Assembly (NCBI GenBank): GCA_026002995.1
Contig: BPGK01000001.1
Coordinates: forward strand, 372,001-436,000
DNA length: 64,000 nucleotides
Reading direction: 5' to 3'
DNA from: Gaiellaceae bacterium
Lineage (GTDB): Bacteria; Actinomycetota; Thermoleophilia; Gaiellales; Gaiellaceae
Shown: one piece after another, positions 35,488 to 45,274 of the stretch
How positions within the stretch are numbered: position 1 is the first letter of the stretch
Layout of the letters: each line of letters opens with the position of its first letter
Notes under the pieces: model-generated
Database searches by the model: none
The model's input: only the letters and a program-made list of their open reading frames with translations
Told to the model about the DNA's origin: nothing
Program-made: the position numbers and the translations under genes

Positions 35488-37419
35488 CTACTGCAAGCGT
35501 CTCGGGATTCGGCGCTCGTAGCGGCGCTCGACGCGACTGAACGCTCCGCCTTCCTCTTCGGCGACGAGGTCGATCCGAACGAGGTACTCGGTGGCGCTGG
35601 AGCGGAGGTCGAGTCTGGCCTCGGTCTGCGCCGTCGCGTCCGGCCAGACGATCCGGTAGACGCTGCGTGCACGCGCCCAGGCGCGCCCGGGCTCCTCGCT
35701 CCAGACGCCGACCTCGCCCTCGTAGCGCTCGGCCACGCGCGCCCCGAACGGCGCGTCGTACTCCGTCTCCGAGCCGACGACGACTCGTGTCTTTTCCGGA
35801 TCGCGCTCGATCCGCCGCACGGCCGCGGGCTCGCTCTCGGCCGGCTCGGCTTCGGATTCCGGTGCGGGGAGAAACGACGGCGCCGGCGCGATTGGCGGGC
35901 CGTCGAGAACGGGGAGCACGAGCTCGAGGGAGCCCCGCTCGACGAGCAGGCGGCCTCCGTGCGGGGGAGGCCAGGTGTTCGGCCAATCCGAGCCTGCGAG
36001 GGCGAGGCGAATGCGCTGGCCGCGCTCGAACGTCCACGACGTGGCTTCGAGCTCGAGCTCGATCGGCGTCGGGACTCCGGGCTCGAGCGGGACGGGCCGG
36101 TCGTGCCCGCCGCGGTGCGCCAGGTTGAGGATCCCCCGCGTCACGAGCGCCGACGTGCCGTCGTCCCAGACGTCGCAGAGCCTCGCGGAGAGGAACGCCA
36201 CTGCGTGCTGCGAGGTCACGGTCACGCGCACGCGCGGGTGGCCGAGGATCTCGAGCTCGTCCGGGAGCGGCCCCCACTCGTACACGAGCGAGCGCTCGTC
36301 GTCCTCCCGCTGGTCGTCGGGGAGCACCCACGGCGGCTTGCCGGCGCACGAGATCCACGCCGCCACGCCGACGTCGCCCTGGACGGCGATCTCGTCGGTC
36401 CCCTCACCCTCCGGGCGGAGCGTCTGCTCCCGCAGGCGGGCCGGAGGCCAGGAGGGCTCGGAGCGCCACTCCCCCCGCAGCTCCTCGAGGTCGGGCGCGG
36501 GCAGCGTCGAGCGACGCGCGAAGAAGACGAGCGGCGGCTCCTCGTCGATGTCGTTCTCTTCGTCGCGGAGCCAGCGTGCAAACCAGCGCACGAGCTCGGG
36601 GACGAGATCGATCCGCGGCCCCGGGATCGAGGTCGCCGGCGAGGTGTGCGACCACGGCCCCACGAGGACGCGCAGTGGGCAGCGCAGACGCTCGAGCGCG
36701 CGGAAGACGATGTTCGTGTAGCCGTCGGCCCAGCCGGCGACGAGCATGGTCGGGCACGCGATCCGCTCGTACCGGGGCCGCAGCGAGCCGTGTCGCCAGT
36801 ACGGCCCGTCGACCTGCTCGGAGAGCCAGCGCAAGAGCCAGGGCTCGACCTCGAGGCGGCGCCGCCACTCCTCGCGCCAGCCCTCGCCGAAGACGGCGGG
36901 GACCGGCGGCAGCGCGTTCGAAGCGGCCATGTACAGCTCCCAGTCGACGAGGTCGAGCGCTTTGAGCACGCCGCCCAGGTAGTGGACGTCGTCGGTGTAG
37001 CGGTCGTCCGAGGCGTAGACGGACACGATCGCACCCAGTGCGGGAGGTCGCTCCATCGCCACCTGGAGCGCGTTGAAGCCGCTCCAGGAGGTGCCGAACA
37101 TCCCCACGCGGCCCGTCGACCACTCCTGCTCGGCGAGCCAGGCGATCACCTCCTGAAGGTCGGTCTGCTCCTGGGGGTGGTACTCGTCGAGCGCGATCCC
37201 CTCCGAGGATCCGGTGCCGCGAAGGTCGAGCCGACAGACCGCGAAGCCACCTTCCTCGCAGAGGCGCACGTACTCCGAGGCGTAGGAGGCGGTGAGGTCG
37301 TCCATGCGATAGGGGAGCGCCTCGAGGAGCACGGCCGCGGGGAGCTCGGAGGGGAGGAAGAGCCGGGCCGCGAGCCGCGTGCCGTCGGCGAGCGGGATCC
37401 GGGCGCGCACCTCCTCCAT
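35488..37419 (-). CDS. CocE/NonD family alpha/beta hydrolase (X-Pro dipeptidyl-peptidase S15-like)
   Basis: 643 residues. The hydrolase domain has LRGTGSSEG, nucleophile elbow FGTSWSGFNAL (Ser111), the acid in GWADGYTN and the histidine in VLVGPWSHTSP. A C-terminal jelly-roll domain (about 400-540, with SARLCDVWDDGTSALVTRG) is typical of the CocE/PepX C-terminal region. An extra tail of about 100 residues follows (from RRIERDPEKTRVVVG), an uncharacterised beta-rich domain. Known members hydrolyse esters or X-Pro peptides and beta-lactam amides; substrate here unknown. Start at ATG 37419, divergent from the acyl-CoA dehydrogenase. Confidence 0.85.
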   Translation of the reverse strand: MEEVRARIPLADGTRLAARLFLPSELPAAVLLEALPYRMDDLTASYASEYVRLCEEGGFAVCRLDLRGTGSSEGIALDEYHPQEQTDLQEVIAWLAEQEWSTGRVGMFGTSWSGFNALQVAMERPPALGAIVSVYASDDRYTDDVHYLGGVLKALDLVDWELYMAASNALPPVPAVFGEGWREEWRRRLEVEPWLLRWLSEQVDGPYWRHGSLRPRYERIACPTMLVAGWADGYTNIVFRALERLRCPLRVLVGPWSHTSPATSIPGPRIDLVPELVRWFARWLRDEENDIDEEPPLVFFARRSTLPAPDLEELRGEWRSEPSWPPARLREQTLRPEGEGTDEIAVQGDVGVAAWISCAGKPPWVLPDDQREDDERSLVYEWGPLPDELEILGHPRVRVTVTSQHAVAFLSARLCDVWDDGTSALVTRGILNLAHRGGHDRPVPLEPGVPTPIELELEATSWTFERGQRIRLALAGSDWPNTWPPPHGGRLLVERGSLELVLPVLDGPPIAPAPSFLPAPESEAEPAESEPAAVRRIERDPEKTRVVVGSETEYDAPFGARVAERYEGEVGVWSEEPGRAWARARSVYRIVWPDATAQTEARLDLRSSATEYLVRIDLVAEEEGGAFSRVERRYERRIPRRLQ

Positions 37420-37461
37420 CGCTCGGATCCTACGAGCGCGCGATCTCTAGCATCGCGAGTC

Positions 37462-38607
37462 GTGGACCTCCGCTTCTCGCCCGAGCACGTCACGCTGCGC
37501 GAGGAGGCGGACGCGTTCGCGAGGGGGCTACGTCCGACGCTCGAGCACGACCCCGAGTGGCGCCGCCAGGGAATGCTCTCGGACGGCGACTCGCGCGAGA
37601 TCACGCGGGCGCTCGGAGCGGCGGGCTGGATCGGCATGACCTGGCCGATCGAGCTCGGCGGACGTGGTCTCACGCATGTCGATGCGGCGCTCGTCGAGGA
37701 GGTGTTCGGCTACCACTGGCTCCCGCTCTCCCTCTACCTCCTCTCCTACAAGACCGTCGGCTGCGCGCTCGAGCGCTTCGCCGCTCCAGAGCTCCGAGAG
37801 CGGCTCCTGCCCGCGATCGCCCGCGGCGAGCTGACGTTCTGCCAGGGCTTCTCGGAGCCGGGGGCCGGGAGCGATCTTGCCGCGCTCGCGACCCGAGCCG
37901 TGCGCGATGGCGACCGCTACGTCGTGAGCGGCCACAAGATCTGGACCTCGAGCGCGTGGGCTGCCGATTGGATCTACCTCGCCGCGCGCACCGATCCCGA
38001 CCGCCCGCGACATCGTGGCATCTCGGTGCTCGTCTGTCCGCTCGATACCCCCGGGATCGAGGTGCGCCGCTTTCCCGTGCTCGGCGGCGGCTACCTCTGC
38101 GAGGTCTTCCTCGACGAGGTCGAGATCCCGGCCTCGCAGCTCGTCGGGGAGGAGAACGGTGGCTGGCGCGTGCTCATGGCGACGCTCGACTTCGAGCGCG
38201 TCACCGCCGAGAAGCTCGGCGGGCTCGCGTGGGTGCTCGACGAGCTCGAGCGGACGCTCGAGGCCCAGGGCCGGGCGGAGCGGGCACGCGAGCGTCTCGA
38301 CTCGCTCCGCGGGCAGCTCGAGGCGGCGCGGCTGCTGTCGCTGCGCGCCGCCGACCTCCTCGACCGCGCCGAGCCGGCGAGCGCGGCTTCGGCGATGGCG
38401 AAGCTCGCGGGCGCGCGCCTCGCGCAGCGGCTCGCAGCCGAAGCTTCCGGCCTGCTCGGCCTCGACGGGCTCGTCGACGGGGAGCCGGATGCGTCGCTCG
38501 GGGGGCGTGTGGGAAGCCTCGTGCGGGCGGCGGTCGCCTCGACGGTCTCGGGCGGCGCCGCGGAGATCCAGCAGATCGTGATCGCGCGGCGAGGTCTCGG
38601 CTTGTGA
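37462..38607 (+). CDS. Acyl-CoA dehydrogenase, large (alpha-type) partner
   Basis: 381-residue flavoprotein. N-terminal helical domain DLRFSPEHVTLREEADAFAR, central FAD domain with FCQGFSEPGAGSDLAALATR and SGHKIWTSSAWAADWIYLAA, and C-terminal helices ending VSGGAAEIQQIVIARRGLGL. The GTG is 8 nt after TAGCAT (37448-37453). It is translationally coupled through a CoA-transferase to a second, shorter dehydrogenase at 39782. In actinobacteria such paired genes form alpha2beta2 enzymes that use bulky substrates such as steroid side-chain CoA esters; that role is inferred. Confidence 0.9.
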   Translation: MDLRFSPEHVTLREEADAFARGLRPTLEHDPEWRRQGMLSDGDSREITRALGAAGWIGMTWPIELGGRGLTHVDAALVEEVFGYHWLPLSLYLLSYKTVGCALERFAAPELRERLLPAIARGELTFCQGFSEPGAGSDLAALATRAVRDGDRYVVSGHKIWTSSAWAADWIYLAARTDPDRPRHRGISVLVCPLDTPGIEVRRFPVLGGGYLCEVFLDEVEIPASQLVGEENGGWRVLMATLDFERVTAEKLGGLAWVLDELERTLEAQGRAERARERLDSLRGQLEAARLLSLRAADLLDRAEPASAASAMAKLAGARLAQRLAAEASGLLGLDGLVDGEPDASLGGRVGSLVRAAVASTVSGGAAEIQQIVIARRGLGL

Positions 38608-39785
38608 GCGGCCCGCTCGAAGGCGTCAGAGTCGTGGAGCTCGCGCAGTACGTCGCCGGGCCGCTCTGCGGCGTCCTCCTCGCCGACCTGGGGGCGGAAG
38701 TCGTGAAGGTCGAGCCGCCGGGGGGCGACGGCTACCGCCACGTGCAGCCGGTGGCGCCGGGCGTCGGTCGCTTCTTCGTCCCCCTGAACCGCGGAAAGCG
38801 CTCCGTCGTCTGCGACCTGAAGACGGAGCGCGGCCGGCGGGAGGCGGGTCGGCTCGTGCGGCGCGCGGACGTCGTCCTCCACAACTTCGCGCCCGAGCGG
38901 GCGGCGCGCTTCGGGCTCGCCTGGGACGACCTCCACCGCGACGCTCCGGAGCTCGTCGTCGGCGTCGTCTCCTCCTTCGGGGGGCGCGGGCCCCTCGCCC
39001 ACGTGCCCGCGTACGACCTCGTCGCCCAGGCGCACGCTGGTCTCCTGACCGCGCACGCCTCGGCGGGGGATCGGGTGCCCGTCCGGGCAGGCGGGATCCC
39101 CATCGCCGACCTCACCGCCGGGCTCTTGCTCGCGAGCCGGGTGCTCGCTGCGCTCGTGCGCGCGCGGGAGACGGGGGCCGGGGAGCTCGTCGAGGTGTCG
39201 CTCCTCGCCGCCGCGCTCGCCGTCCAGGTTCAAGACCTCGTCTGGATCGGTTCGGAAGGCGAGCTCGAGGGTGTGATCTACGCCGATCCCGAGCGCATCG
39301 CGGCGCGCGCTGCGGCGATCGAGCGCGGAGTCGCGACGAACCCGTACTACCGCGTCTACGCGACGGCCGACGGCTACGTGGCCGTCGCGTGTCTCAACCT
39401 CGCGCAGCGGCGGGCGTTTCTCGCCCTCTTCGACCTCGACGACCCGACGATCGACGCGCCCGACCTCGAGCCCGAGGATCCCGCGGTCGCGCGTGGCAAG
39501 GAGCAGTTGGCGGCGGAGATCGAGAAGCGCGTCGCCGCGGTCGAGGCCGACCGGTGGGTTGCCGAGCTCCGCGCGGCCGGGGTGCCGGCCGCGCGAGTCC
39601 TCATGCGCGAAGGGCTCGTCGCCGACGAGCAGGTCGCCGCCTCCGGGCTCATCACCACGGTCGAGCAGCCCGGGCTCGGGCCGGTGACGATGCTCGCGTC
39701 CCTCGTTTCGCCTCGCGCCGGTGGCGCGGCTCCCGCTCCGGTGCTCGGCGCGGACACGGAGGCGGTCCTGGGGGCGCTCGAGTGA
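38604..39785 (+). CDS. CaiB/BaiF family CoA transferase (class III)
   Basis: 393 residues. LEGVRVVELAQYVAGPLCGV and LLADLGAEVVKVEPPGGD are the family N-terminus; the catalytic Asp sits in VPAYDLVAQAHAGLLTAHAS. Also LNRGKRSVVCDLKTERGR and GIPIADLTAGLLLASRVLAA. Transfers CoA between an acyl-CoA and a carboxylic acid, here presumably activating the substrate for the two flanking dehydrogenase subunits. GTGA overlaps at both ends. Confidence 0.92.
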   Translation: MSGPLEGVRVVELAQYVAGPLCGVLLADLGAEVVKVEPPGGDGYRHVQPVAPGVGRFFVPLNRGKRSVVCDLKTERGRREAGRLVRRADVVLHNFAPERAARFGLAWDDLHRDAPELVVGVVSSFGGRGPLAHVPAYDLVAQAHAGLLTAHASAGDRVPVRAGGIPIADLTAGLLLASRVLAALVRARETGAGELVEVSLLAAALAVQVQDLVWIGSEGELEGVIYADPERIAARAAAIERGVATNPYYRVYATADGYVAVACLNLAQRRAFLALFDLDDPTIDAPDLEPEDPAVARGKEQLAAEIEKRVAAVEADRWVAELRAAGVPAARVLMREGLVADEQVAASGLITTVEQPGLGPVTMLASLVSPRAGGAAPAPVLGADTEAVLGALE

Positions 39786-40624
39786 GGTTCGACGTCTCCA
39801 CCGAGCTCGCGTTGTTCGCGGACTCGGTCCGCGCCGCCATCGGCTCCTGGGAGCCCACGCGCGAGCCCGACCTCGGCTCGTGGCAGGACGACCGCGACGA
39901 TGCCCTCGCTGCTCGTCTCACCGCCGCCGGCTGGAGCGACCTCGGCAGCGATCCGGAGATGCTCGGCGCGGTCGTGGCCGGGGCGATCGAGCTCGGCCGC
40001 GCGTGCGCACCGATCTGTCTCGTCGACGAGGCGACGCTCGGCGGTGCGCTCTGGGTCGGCGGTCGGGCGCGCCACGGGCTCCGCGCGTCGGCGCTCGTCG
40101 CCCCCGCGCCCAGAGGCGGGCTCTCGCTCGTCAGGGCGTGCGGGAGCGTCGTTCCCGAGCGCACGCTCGACGGGAGCGGCTCGGTTCGCGTTGACGTCGC
40201 GACCGTCGAGATCGTCCCCCAGGCCGAGGCGTCGGCGCGCTGGAGCGCGTGGGCCGCTGCGACCCTCGGCTACCTGGCGGGCGTCGCGGAGCGTGCGCTC
40301 GCGCTCACCGTCGCGCACGTTCGTGCACGGGAGCAGTTCGGGGCGCCGCTCGCCGCGTTGCCCGCCGTGCAGGCTCGGCTGGCCGACGCCGCGCTGGCGG
40401 CGGACGGTATCGCGCTCCTCGCCTGGAGCGCTGCGACCGGCGGGCGCGGGGCGGCAAGCGCCGAGCGTGCGTGGGCGGGAGAGGCCGCCTGCGAGGTCAC
40501 GGCGACGGCCCACCAGCTCCACGGCGCGGCCGGTTTCGCGCTCGAGACCGGCCTCCACCGCTGGTACCGGCGGGCGCGGGCCGTACACGGGTGGAGCGCC
40601 GCGGTTTCCGCGGCGCTGCGCTGA
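39782..40624 (+). CDS. Acyl-CoA dehydrogenase-like protein, small (beta-type) partner
   Basis: 280 residues, shorter than a normal acyl-CoA dehydrogenase (about 380). The N-terminal helical part is present but the FAD-binding middle domain is reduced and lacks the usual E-P-x-x-G-S-D motif; the C-terminal helical domain is recognisable as GYLAGVAERALALTVAHVRA then REQFGAPLAALPAVQARLAD and HQLHGAAGFALETGLHRWYR. Such degenerate partners pair with a full subunit. GTG overlaps the CoA-transferase stop. Third and last gene of the operon. Confidence 0.82.
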   Translation: MRFDVSTELALFADSVRAAIGSWEPTREPDLGSWQDDRDDALAARLTAAGWSDLGSDPEMLGAVVAGAIELGRACAPICLVDEATLGGALWVGGRARHGLRASALVAPAPRGGLSLVRACGSVVPERTLDGSGSVRVDVATVEIVPQAEASARWSAWAAATLGYLAGVAERALALTVAHVRAREQFGAPLAALPAVQARLADAALAADGIALLAWSAATGGRGAASAERAWAGEAACEVTATAHQLHGAAGFALETGLHRWYRRARAVHGWSAAVSAALR

Positions 40625-40627
40625 CGC

Positions 40628-40645
40628 ATCCCTCGTTCGAGGGAT
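40628..40645 (+). terminator. Hairpin after the acyl-CoA dehydrogenase operon
   Basis: Perfect 7-bp stem ATCCCTC/GAGGGAT with a GTTC tetraloop just past the stop. No T-run follows, so it is at best a weak or factor-assisted terminator. A 16-bp GC palindrome (40651-40666) lies next to it, immediately before a TAGCGT -10-like box for the following gene. Confidence 0.4.
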
Positions 40646-40711
40646 TGCAGCGCGCGGCGCCGCGCGTAGCGTCAGCGGAGAGCGCTCGTGCTCGTCTGGG
40701 GAGGGGGTGAC

Positions 40712-41086
40712 ATGACGGGAGGAACCGGAAGGACGATCCGGCTCGAGGTCCTCGTGCGAGAGGACTGTCCGAATCGGGGGATGGCAGTGCAGGTCGCCGA
40801 GCGGGCGCTCGAGCGCTCCGGAGTGGCCGCCGAGCTCCGCGTGGTCGACGTCCGTTCCGAGGCGGAGGCGAGCGAGCGACGTTTCCTCGGCTCGCCCTCC
40901 GTGCACGTGGACGGGATCGACGTCGAGCCCGGCGCGGGCGAGCGCACGGACTACACGCTCGCGTGTCGGGTGTACCGCTCCGGCTCCGGGATCCAAGGCT
41001 GGCCCGAGGAGGCCTGGGTCCGGAGCGCGCTGCTCGTGCGCGCGGCTCAGGACGAGCCCGAGAGGTCCTCGGCGACGAGCCCGTAG
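40712..41086 (+). CDS. DF family thioredoxin-like protein
   Basis: 124 residues with a thioredoxin-like fold: RLEVLVREDCPNRGMAVQVA gives the redox Cys-Pro-Asn active site, FLGSPSVHVDGIDVEPGAGE the cis-Pro side, and YTLACRVYRSGSGIQGWPEE the tail. It matches the small DF family of (seleno)proteins, whose job is unknown; here a single active-site Cys and no selenocysteine. ATG at 40712 has GGGGAGGGGG at normal distance, favouring it over the GTG at 40688. The last 40 nt overlap the 3' end of the convergent GNAT gene. Confidence 0.75.
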   Translation: MTGGTGRTIRLEVLVREDCPNRGMAVQVAERALERSGVAAELRVVDVRSEAEASERRFLGSPSVHVDGIDVEPGAGERTDYTLACRVYRSGSGIQGWPEEAWVRSALLVRAAQDEPERSSATSP

Positions 41087-41562
41087 AGGACGCCGTCGAC
41101 CCACTGGCCATGTCGCCAGTAGGCCTTGCGGCGCACCCCTTCGCGCACGAAGCCGACGCGCTCGGCGTGCGCCTGGGCCCGCTCGTTGAAGCCGTAGATC
41201 TCGAGCTGCAAGCGGTGGAAGCAGAGGTCGTCGAAGAGGTGGCGCTGGAGCTGCCTCGCCGCCTCGTCGGCGACGCGACGCCCCCGGAAGCGGGGGTGGA
41301 CGGCGAGTCCGCCCAGGTCTGCGATGCGGCTTCGTCGGTTCGTGCGCTCGAAGCGCATCACGCCGGCCCGCTCCCCGTCGACCTCGATGACGAACACTCC
41401 GAACGCCTCCGGCTCGGCCTCCGAGCGCTCGATCTCGGCGGCGATGGACGCTGCGTCCTTGGGCCGCACGGCGGCGAGGAAGGGCTCGACGTCCTCGTGG
41501 GTGACGAGCTCGACGAGGAAGTCGACGTCGTCGGAGCGCGCTCGGCGGATCGAGACCCTCAT
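41047..41562 (-). CDS. GNAT family N-acetyltransferase (RimJ/RimL-like)
   Basis: 171 residues. VSIRRARSDDVDFLVELV starts the GNAT fold; FGVFVIEVDGERAGVMRFER and the acetyl-CoA-binding ADLGGLAVHPRFRGRRVADE (the Q/R-x-x-G-x-G/A loop reads RFRGRRVA) are clear, and ERAQAHAERVGFVREGVRRK is the RimJ/L-type C-terminal block. Target unknown. ATGA overlap with the upstream EamA stop; 3' end overlaps the convergent DF gene. Confidence 0.85.
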   Translation of the reverse strand: MRVSIRRARSDDVDFLVELVTHEDVEPFLAAVRPKDAASIAAEIERSEAEPEAFGVFVIEVDGERAGVMRFERTNRRSRIADLGGLAVHPRFRGRRVADEAARQLQRHLFDDLCFHRLQLEIYGFNERAQAHAERVGFVREGVRRKAYWRHGQWVDGVLYGLVAEDLSGSS

Positions 41563-42458
41563 GCGGTCCGCTCCTTCGCCCGGAGGAGCGCCGGACGGGC
41601 GCCGGAGCCGAGCGCGACGCCGACGAGGATGAGGACGAGCCCGCCCGCCGCTGCCCCGGTGATCGGCTCGCCGAGGAGCGCTGCGCCGTAGCAGAGCGCG
41701 AAGCCGGGCATGAGGTACGTGACGAGCGAGAGCCGGTGCGAGCCGTACAGCCGGAGCACCCGGAAGAGGACGAGCTGCCCGAGCGCGGTCCCGAGGATCG
41801 TGAGCGCGGCGAGCGAGGCGAGCGCCTCGCCGCTCGGCGTCTCCCTCGGGAGCTGGAGGAGGCCGAAGGGGAGGAGGACGAGGCCCGCGACGACCATCGA
41901 GCCGGTCGCGAGCACGGGGCCGGATGCGGTTCGCAGGCGGAGCTGCGCGTAGATCCCGGCGCTCGCGTAGCTGAGCGACGAGAGCACGACGGCGAGCGTT
42001 CCCGCGACGGCCCACCAGCCTCCGCGCGGGTCGAGCCCGGCGAGAACCGCAACGCCGAGAAAGCCGAGCGCGACGCCCGTCACCCGGAGCGCTCCGATCC
42101 GCTCGTGGGGGAGGAACCGGAGCCCGAGGAGCAAGACGAAGATGGGAACCGTGGACTGGGCGATCGCGGCGACGCTCGAGTCGACGTGCTGCTCCCCCCA
42201 CGCCACGAGCCAGAACGGGACGGCGGCGTTGAGCAGCCCGAGCACGACGGACGCCCGCCAGGTCGCTCGCAGCTCCCGGACTGTGCGTCTCGCTCCGCTG
42301 GCGAGGACGAGGGAGGCGACGAGGATCGCGCCTGCGACGAGGGAGCGCGCGGCCATCATCGGTGCCGGCGGGACGTCCTCGACCGCGACCTTGATGAAGA
42401 GGTACGAGGCTCCCCAGACGGCCGCGAGGAAGAGGATCAGCGGCCAGTACCGGTGCAC
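41559..42458 (-). CDS. EamA/DMT family transporter
   Basis: 299 residues, ten predicted helices in two EamA repeats. First repeat: ILFLAAVWGASYLFIKVAVE, then AAIAQSTVPIFVLLLGLRFL; second repeat: VLSSLSYASAGIYAQLRLRT and ALLGEPITGAAAGGLVLILV. Exports small metabolites or amino acids; substrate not predictable. GTG start 6 nt after TAGCCT (42465-42470), so probably leaderless and cotranscribed with the GNAT gene. Confidence 0.88.
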   Translation of the reverse strand: MHRYWPLILFLAAVWGASYLFIKVAVEDVPPAPMMAARSLVAGAILVASLVLASGARRTVRELRATWRASVVLGLLNAAVPFWLVAWGEQHVDSSVAAIAQSTVPIFVLLLGLRFLPHERIGALRVTGVALGFLGVAVLAGLDPRGGWWAVAGTLAVVLSSLSYASAGIYAQLRLRTASGPVLATGSMVVAGLVLLPFGLLQLPRETPSGEALASLAALTILGTALGQLVLFRVLRLYGSHRLSLVTYLMPGFALCYGAALLGEPITGAAAGGLVLILVGVALGSGARPALLRAKERTA

Positions 42459-42568
42459 GGCTGCAGGCTACCGCCGAGTGTCTGACACCGGCGCGTCAGC
42501 CTCGCCTCGGCACCCCCTCGCCTCGCGGTGTCGGCGCGCGACCGGTTCGCGCGGGCGATGATTGTTCC

Positions 42569-45265
42569 ATGACCGAGGCGCTCCGACGCGCGCACACGCT
42601 CGAGGTCGAGGAGGTCGCGCGCGTCCTCGGCACCGATCCGATCGCTGGTCTGACACCCGACGAGGCAGCCCGGCGCCTCGCCGCGCACGGCCCGAACGAG
42701 ATCGCGACCGCGCGCGGCGTCTCGCCGTGGGGCCTCCTGCTCGCGCAGTTCCGCAACGTCCTCATCCTCATCCTGCTCGTCGCGGTCGGTCTCTCCCTGG
42801 CAGTCGGCCACGAGGTCGAGGCGATCGTCATCGCCGTCATCGTCCTCTTCGCCGTGCTCCTCGGCTTCGCGCAGGAGTACCGAGCCGAGCGCGCGATCGA
42901 GGCCCTGCGGGCGATGGCCGCACCGCTCGCAACCGTCGTTCGCGCGGGGGTCGAGGAGGACGTCCCGGCGCGCGAGGTCGTCCCCGGCGACGTCGTCCTC
43001 CTGCGCGCGGGAGACCGCGTGCCGGCGGATGGCAGGCTCGTCGAGGCGGCGTCGCTCCAGGTCGAGGAGGCCGCGCTCACCGGCGAGTCGCTGCCGGTCG
43101 AGAAGTCGACGGAGCCGCTCGGCGATCCGGAGCTCGCCCTCGGCGACCGCCGGAACATGGTGTATGCGGGGACGGCTGTGACGTACGGGCGGGGGCGAGC
43201 GCTCGTCGTCGCGACGGCCATGGACACCGAGTTCGGCTCGGTCGCGCGGATGCTCGAGGACGTGGAGTCGCCGAAGACCCCCCTCCAGCGAAACCTCGAT
43301 CGGGTTGGCAACGTGCTCGCTCGCGTCGCGCTGCTCGTCGTGGCGGTCGTCGTGGCGCTCGGCGTCGTCCGGGGCGAGCCCCTCGTCGACATGCTCATCT
43401 TCGGCGCTGCGCTCGCGGTCGCGGTCGTCCCCGAGGCGCTCCCGGCCGTGGTGACGATCTCCCTGACGCTCGCAGCGCAGCGGATGGTACGCCGGCACGC
43501 GCTCATCCGGCGGCTCGCCGCGACGGAGACGCTCGGGAGCGTGACCGTGATCTGCTCGGACAAGACGGGGACGCTCACCCGCGACGAGATGACGGTGCGC
43601 GAGCTCGTCACCGCCGACGGCGCCTTCACGGTGACGGGTGCCGGGTTCGAGCCGGTCGGTGAGCTCCGAGGCGAGGACGGCCGGGTCGAGCCGACGCCGT
43701 CCGTGCTCGAGCTCATGCGCGCGGCGGTGCTCGCGTCGGACGCGCACGTCGTCCGCGAGGACGGCGACGGGGCGTGGCGCGTTCGGGGCGACCCGACGGA
43801 GGGCGCCCTCGTCGTCGCTGCGGCGAAGCTCGGCCTCCACAAGGCGGAGCTCGATGCGACGTGCCCGCGTGTGGACGAGATCCCCTTCACCTCGGAGCGC
43901 AAGCGCATGACGACGCTCCACCGGACGCCGGAGGGGGTCGTCGCCTACGCGAAGGGCGCCCCGGAGGTGATTCTCGCGGCCTGCTCGCGCCGGCTGACCG
44001 AGGCGGGCCGCGAGCCGCTCGCAGACGAGGATCGGCGGGAGATCCTGGCGCGGGCGCAGGAGCTCGCCGGGCAGGCGCTGCGCGTGCTCGCGGTCGCGTC
44101 GAAGCCCGCCGCGAGTCGCGCGAACGCCGAGCGGGACCTCACCTTTCTCGGGCTCGTCGGGATGCTCGATCCTCCGCGCGAGGAGGCGCGGGAGGCGGTC
44201 GCCGTCTGCCGGCAGGCGGGGATCTGTCCCGTCATGATCACCGGCGACCACCCGCTGACCGCCGAGGCGATCGCCCGCGAGCTCGGGTTGCTCGACGGCG
44301 GCCGCGTCGTCACGGGGACGGAGCTCGTGGGCCTGGACGACGAGGAGCTCGCGCGCGAGATCGAGGAGATCCGCGTGTTCGCGCGCGTCTCCCCCGAACA
44401 CAAGCTGCGCGTCGTCACCGCGTTCCAGGCGAACGAGCACTCGGTCGCGATGACGGGAGACGGCGTGAACGACGCGCCGGCGCTGAAGAAGGCGGACATC
44501 GGCATCGCGATGGGGATCACCGGGACGGACGTCTCCAAGGAGGCGGCGGACATGATCCTCACCGACGACAACTTCGCCTCCATCGTCGCCGCGGTCGAAG
44601 AGGGCCGCGGCGTCTTCGCGAACATCAAGAAGTACCTCATGTACCTCCTCTCGGCGAACCTCGGCGAGATCGGGCTCCTCTCCGGGGCCGCCGTGCTCGG
44701 CCAGCCGCTCCCATTGAGCGCGGTGCAGATCCTGTACGTGAACCTCGCGACCGACGGGTTGCCCGCGATCGCGCTCGGCGTCGATCCGCCCGAGCCGGAT
44801 CTCATGCAGCGCCCACCGCGCCGGCGCGCCGAGGGCATCTTCACGCGGCCCGTCGTCGGCCTCATCGTCCTCGGCGGGGCGTGGTCGGCGCTCGCCAACC
44901 TCCTCCTCTTCCTGTGGGCGCTCGACACGGGGCGCGAGACCGAGGAGGCGATGTCGCTCGTCTTCACCTCGCTCGTCCTCACCGAGTTCCTGAAGGCGTA
45001 CAGCTACCGCTCCGATCGACGCTCGGTCCTCGAGCGCACGTTCGCGAACCGGTGGCTGAACCTCGCCGTCGCATGGGAGTTGACGCTTCTCTGCCTCGTG
45101 CTCTACGTGCCCTTCCTCCAGCACGCGTTCGGCACGGTCGGGCCGTCGCTCGAAGAGTGGGCGCTCGTGCTCGCCGTCGCTGCGACGATCGTCCCCGTGC
45201 TCGAGGTGGGGAAGTGGGTCGTGCGCCGCCGGTCGCCGCTCGGCGTCGTCTCCGCGGGTATCTAG
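42569..45265 (+). CDS. P-type cation-transporting ATPase (P2A, calcium-like)
   Basis: 898 residues. N-terminal cation ATPase domain ([19 protein letters not shown]), actuator with [12 protein letters not shown], helix 4 with [13 protein letters not shown] (the P2 P-E-A/G-L-P motif), phosphorylation site [12 protein letters not shown] (Asp331), nucleotide domain, [20 protein letters not shown] hinge and six C-terminal helices with [14 protein letters not shown]. Structure and PEALP motif suggest Ca2+ or Mn2+ export (PMR1/SERCA-like), though Na+ or K+ pumps look similar. Its TAG stop is also the first half of the purL -10 box. Confidence 0.92.
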   Translation: MTEALRRAHTLEVEEVARVLGTDPIAGLTPDEAARRLAAHGPNEIATARGVSPWGLLLAQFRNVLILILLVAVGLSLAVGHEVEAIVIAVIVLFAVLLGFAQEYRAERAIEALRAMAAPLATVVRAGVEEDVPAREVVPGDVVLLRAGDRVPADGRLVEAASLQVEEAALTGESLPVEKSTEPLGDPELALGDRRNMVYAGTAVTYGRGRALVVATAMDTEFGSVARMLEDVESPKTPLQRNLDRVGNVLARVALLVVAVVVALGVVRGEPLVDMLIFGAALAVAVVPEALPAVVTISLTLAAQRMVRRHALIRRLAATETLGSVTVICSDKTGTLTRDEMTVRELVTADGAFTVTGAGFEPVGELRGEDGRVEPTPSVLELMRAAVLASDAHVVREDGDGAWRVRGDPTEGALVVAAAKLGLHKAELDATCPRVDEIPFTSERKRMTTLHRTPEGVVAYAKGAPEVILAACSRRLTEAGREPLADEDRREILARAQELAGQALRVLAVASKPAASRANAERDLTFLGLVGMLDPPREEAREAVAVCRQAGICPVMITGDHPLTAEAIARELGLLDGGRVVTGTELVGLDDEELAREIEEIRVFARVSPEHKLRVVTAFQANEHSVAMTGDGVNDAPALKKADIGIAMGITGTDVSKEAADMILTDDNFASIVAAVEEGRGVFANIKKYLMYLLSANLGEIGLLSGAAVLGQPLPLSAVQILYVNLATDGLPAIALGVDPPEPDLMQRPPRRRAEGIFTRPVVGLIVLGGAWSALANLLLFLWALDTGRETEEAMSLVFTSLVLTEFLKAYSYRSDRRSVLERTFANRWLNLAVAWELTLLCLVLYVPFLQHAFGTVGPSLEEWALVLAVAATIVPVLEVGKWVVRRRSPLGVVSAGI

Positions 45266-45268
45266 GAT
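45263..45268 (+). promoter_or_regulatory. -10 element for purL overlapping the ATPase stop codon
   Basis: TAGGAT; its TAG is the stop codon of the P-type ATPase. Six nucleotides later comes CTG, the probable purL start. The spacing matches other leaderless starts in the window. Confidence 0.5.
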
Positions 45269-45274
45269 GGCGGT

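Noticed and set aside
40651-40666. 16-bp GC palindrome as an operator
   Set aside because: Made only of G and C in a GC-rich genome, so chance is likely; mentioned with the hairpin but not claimed.
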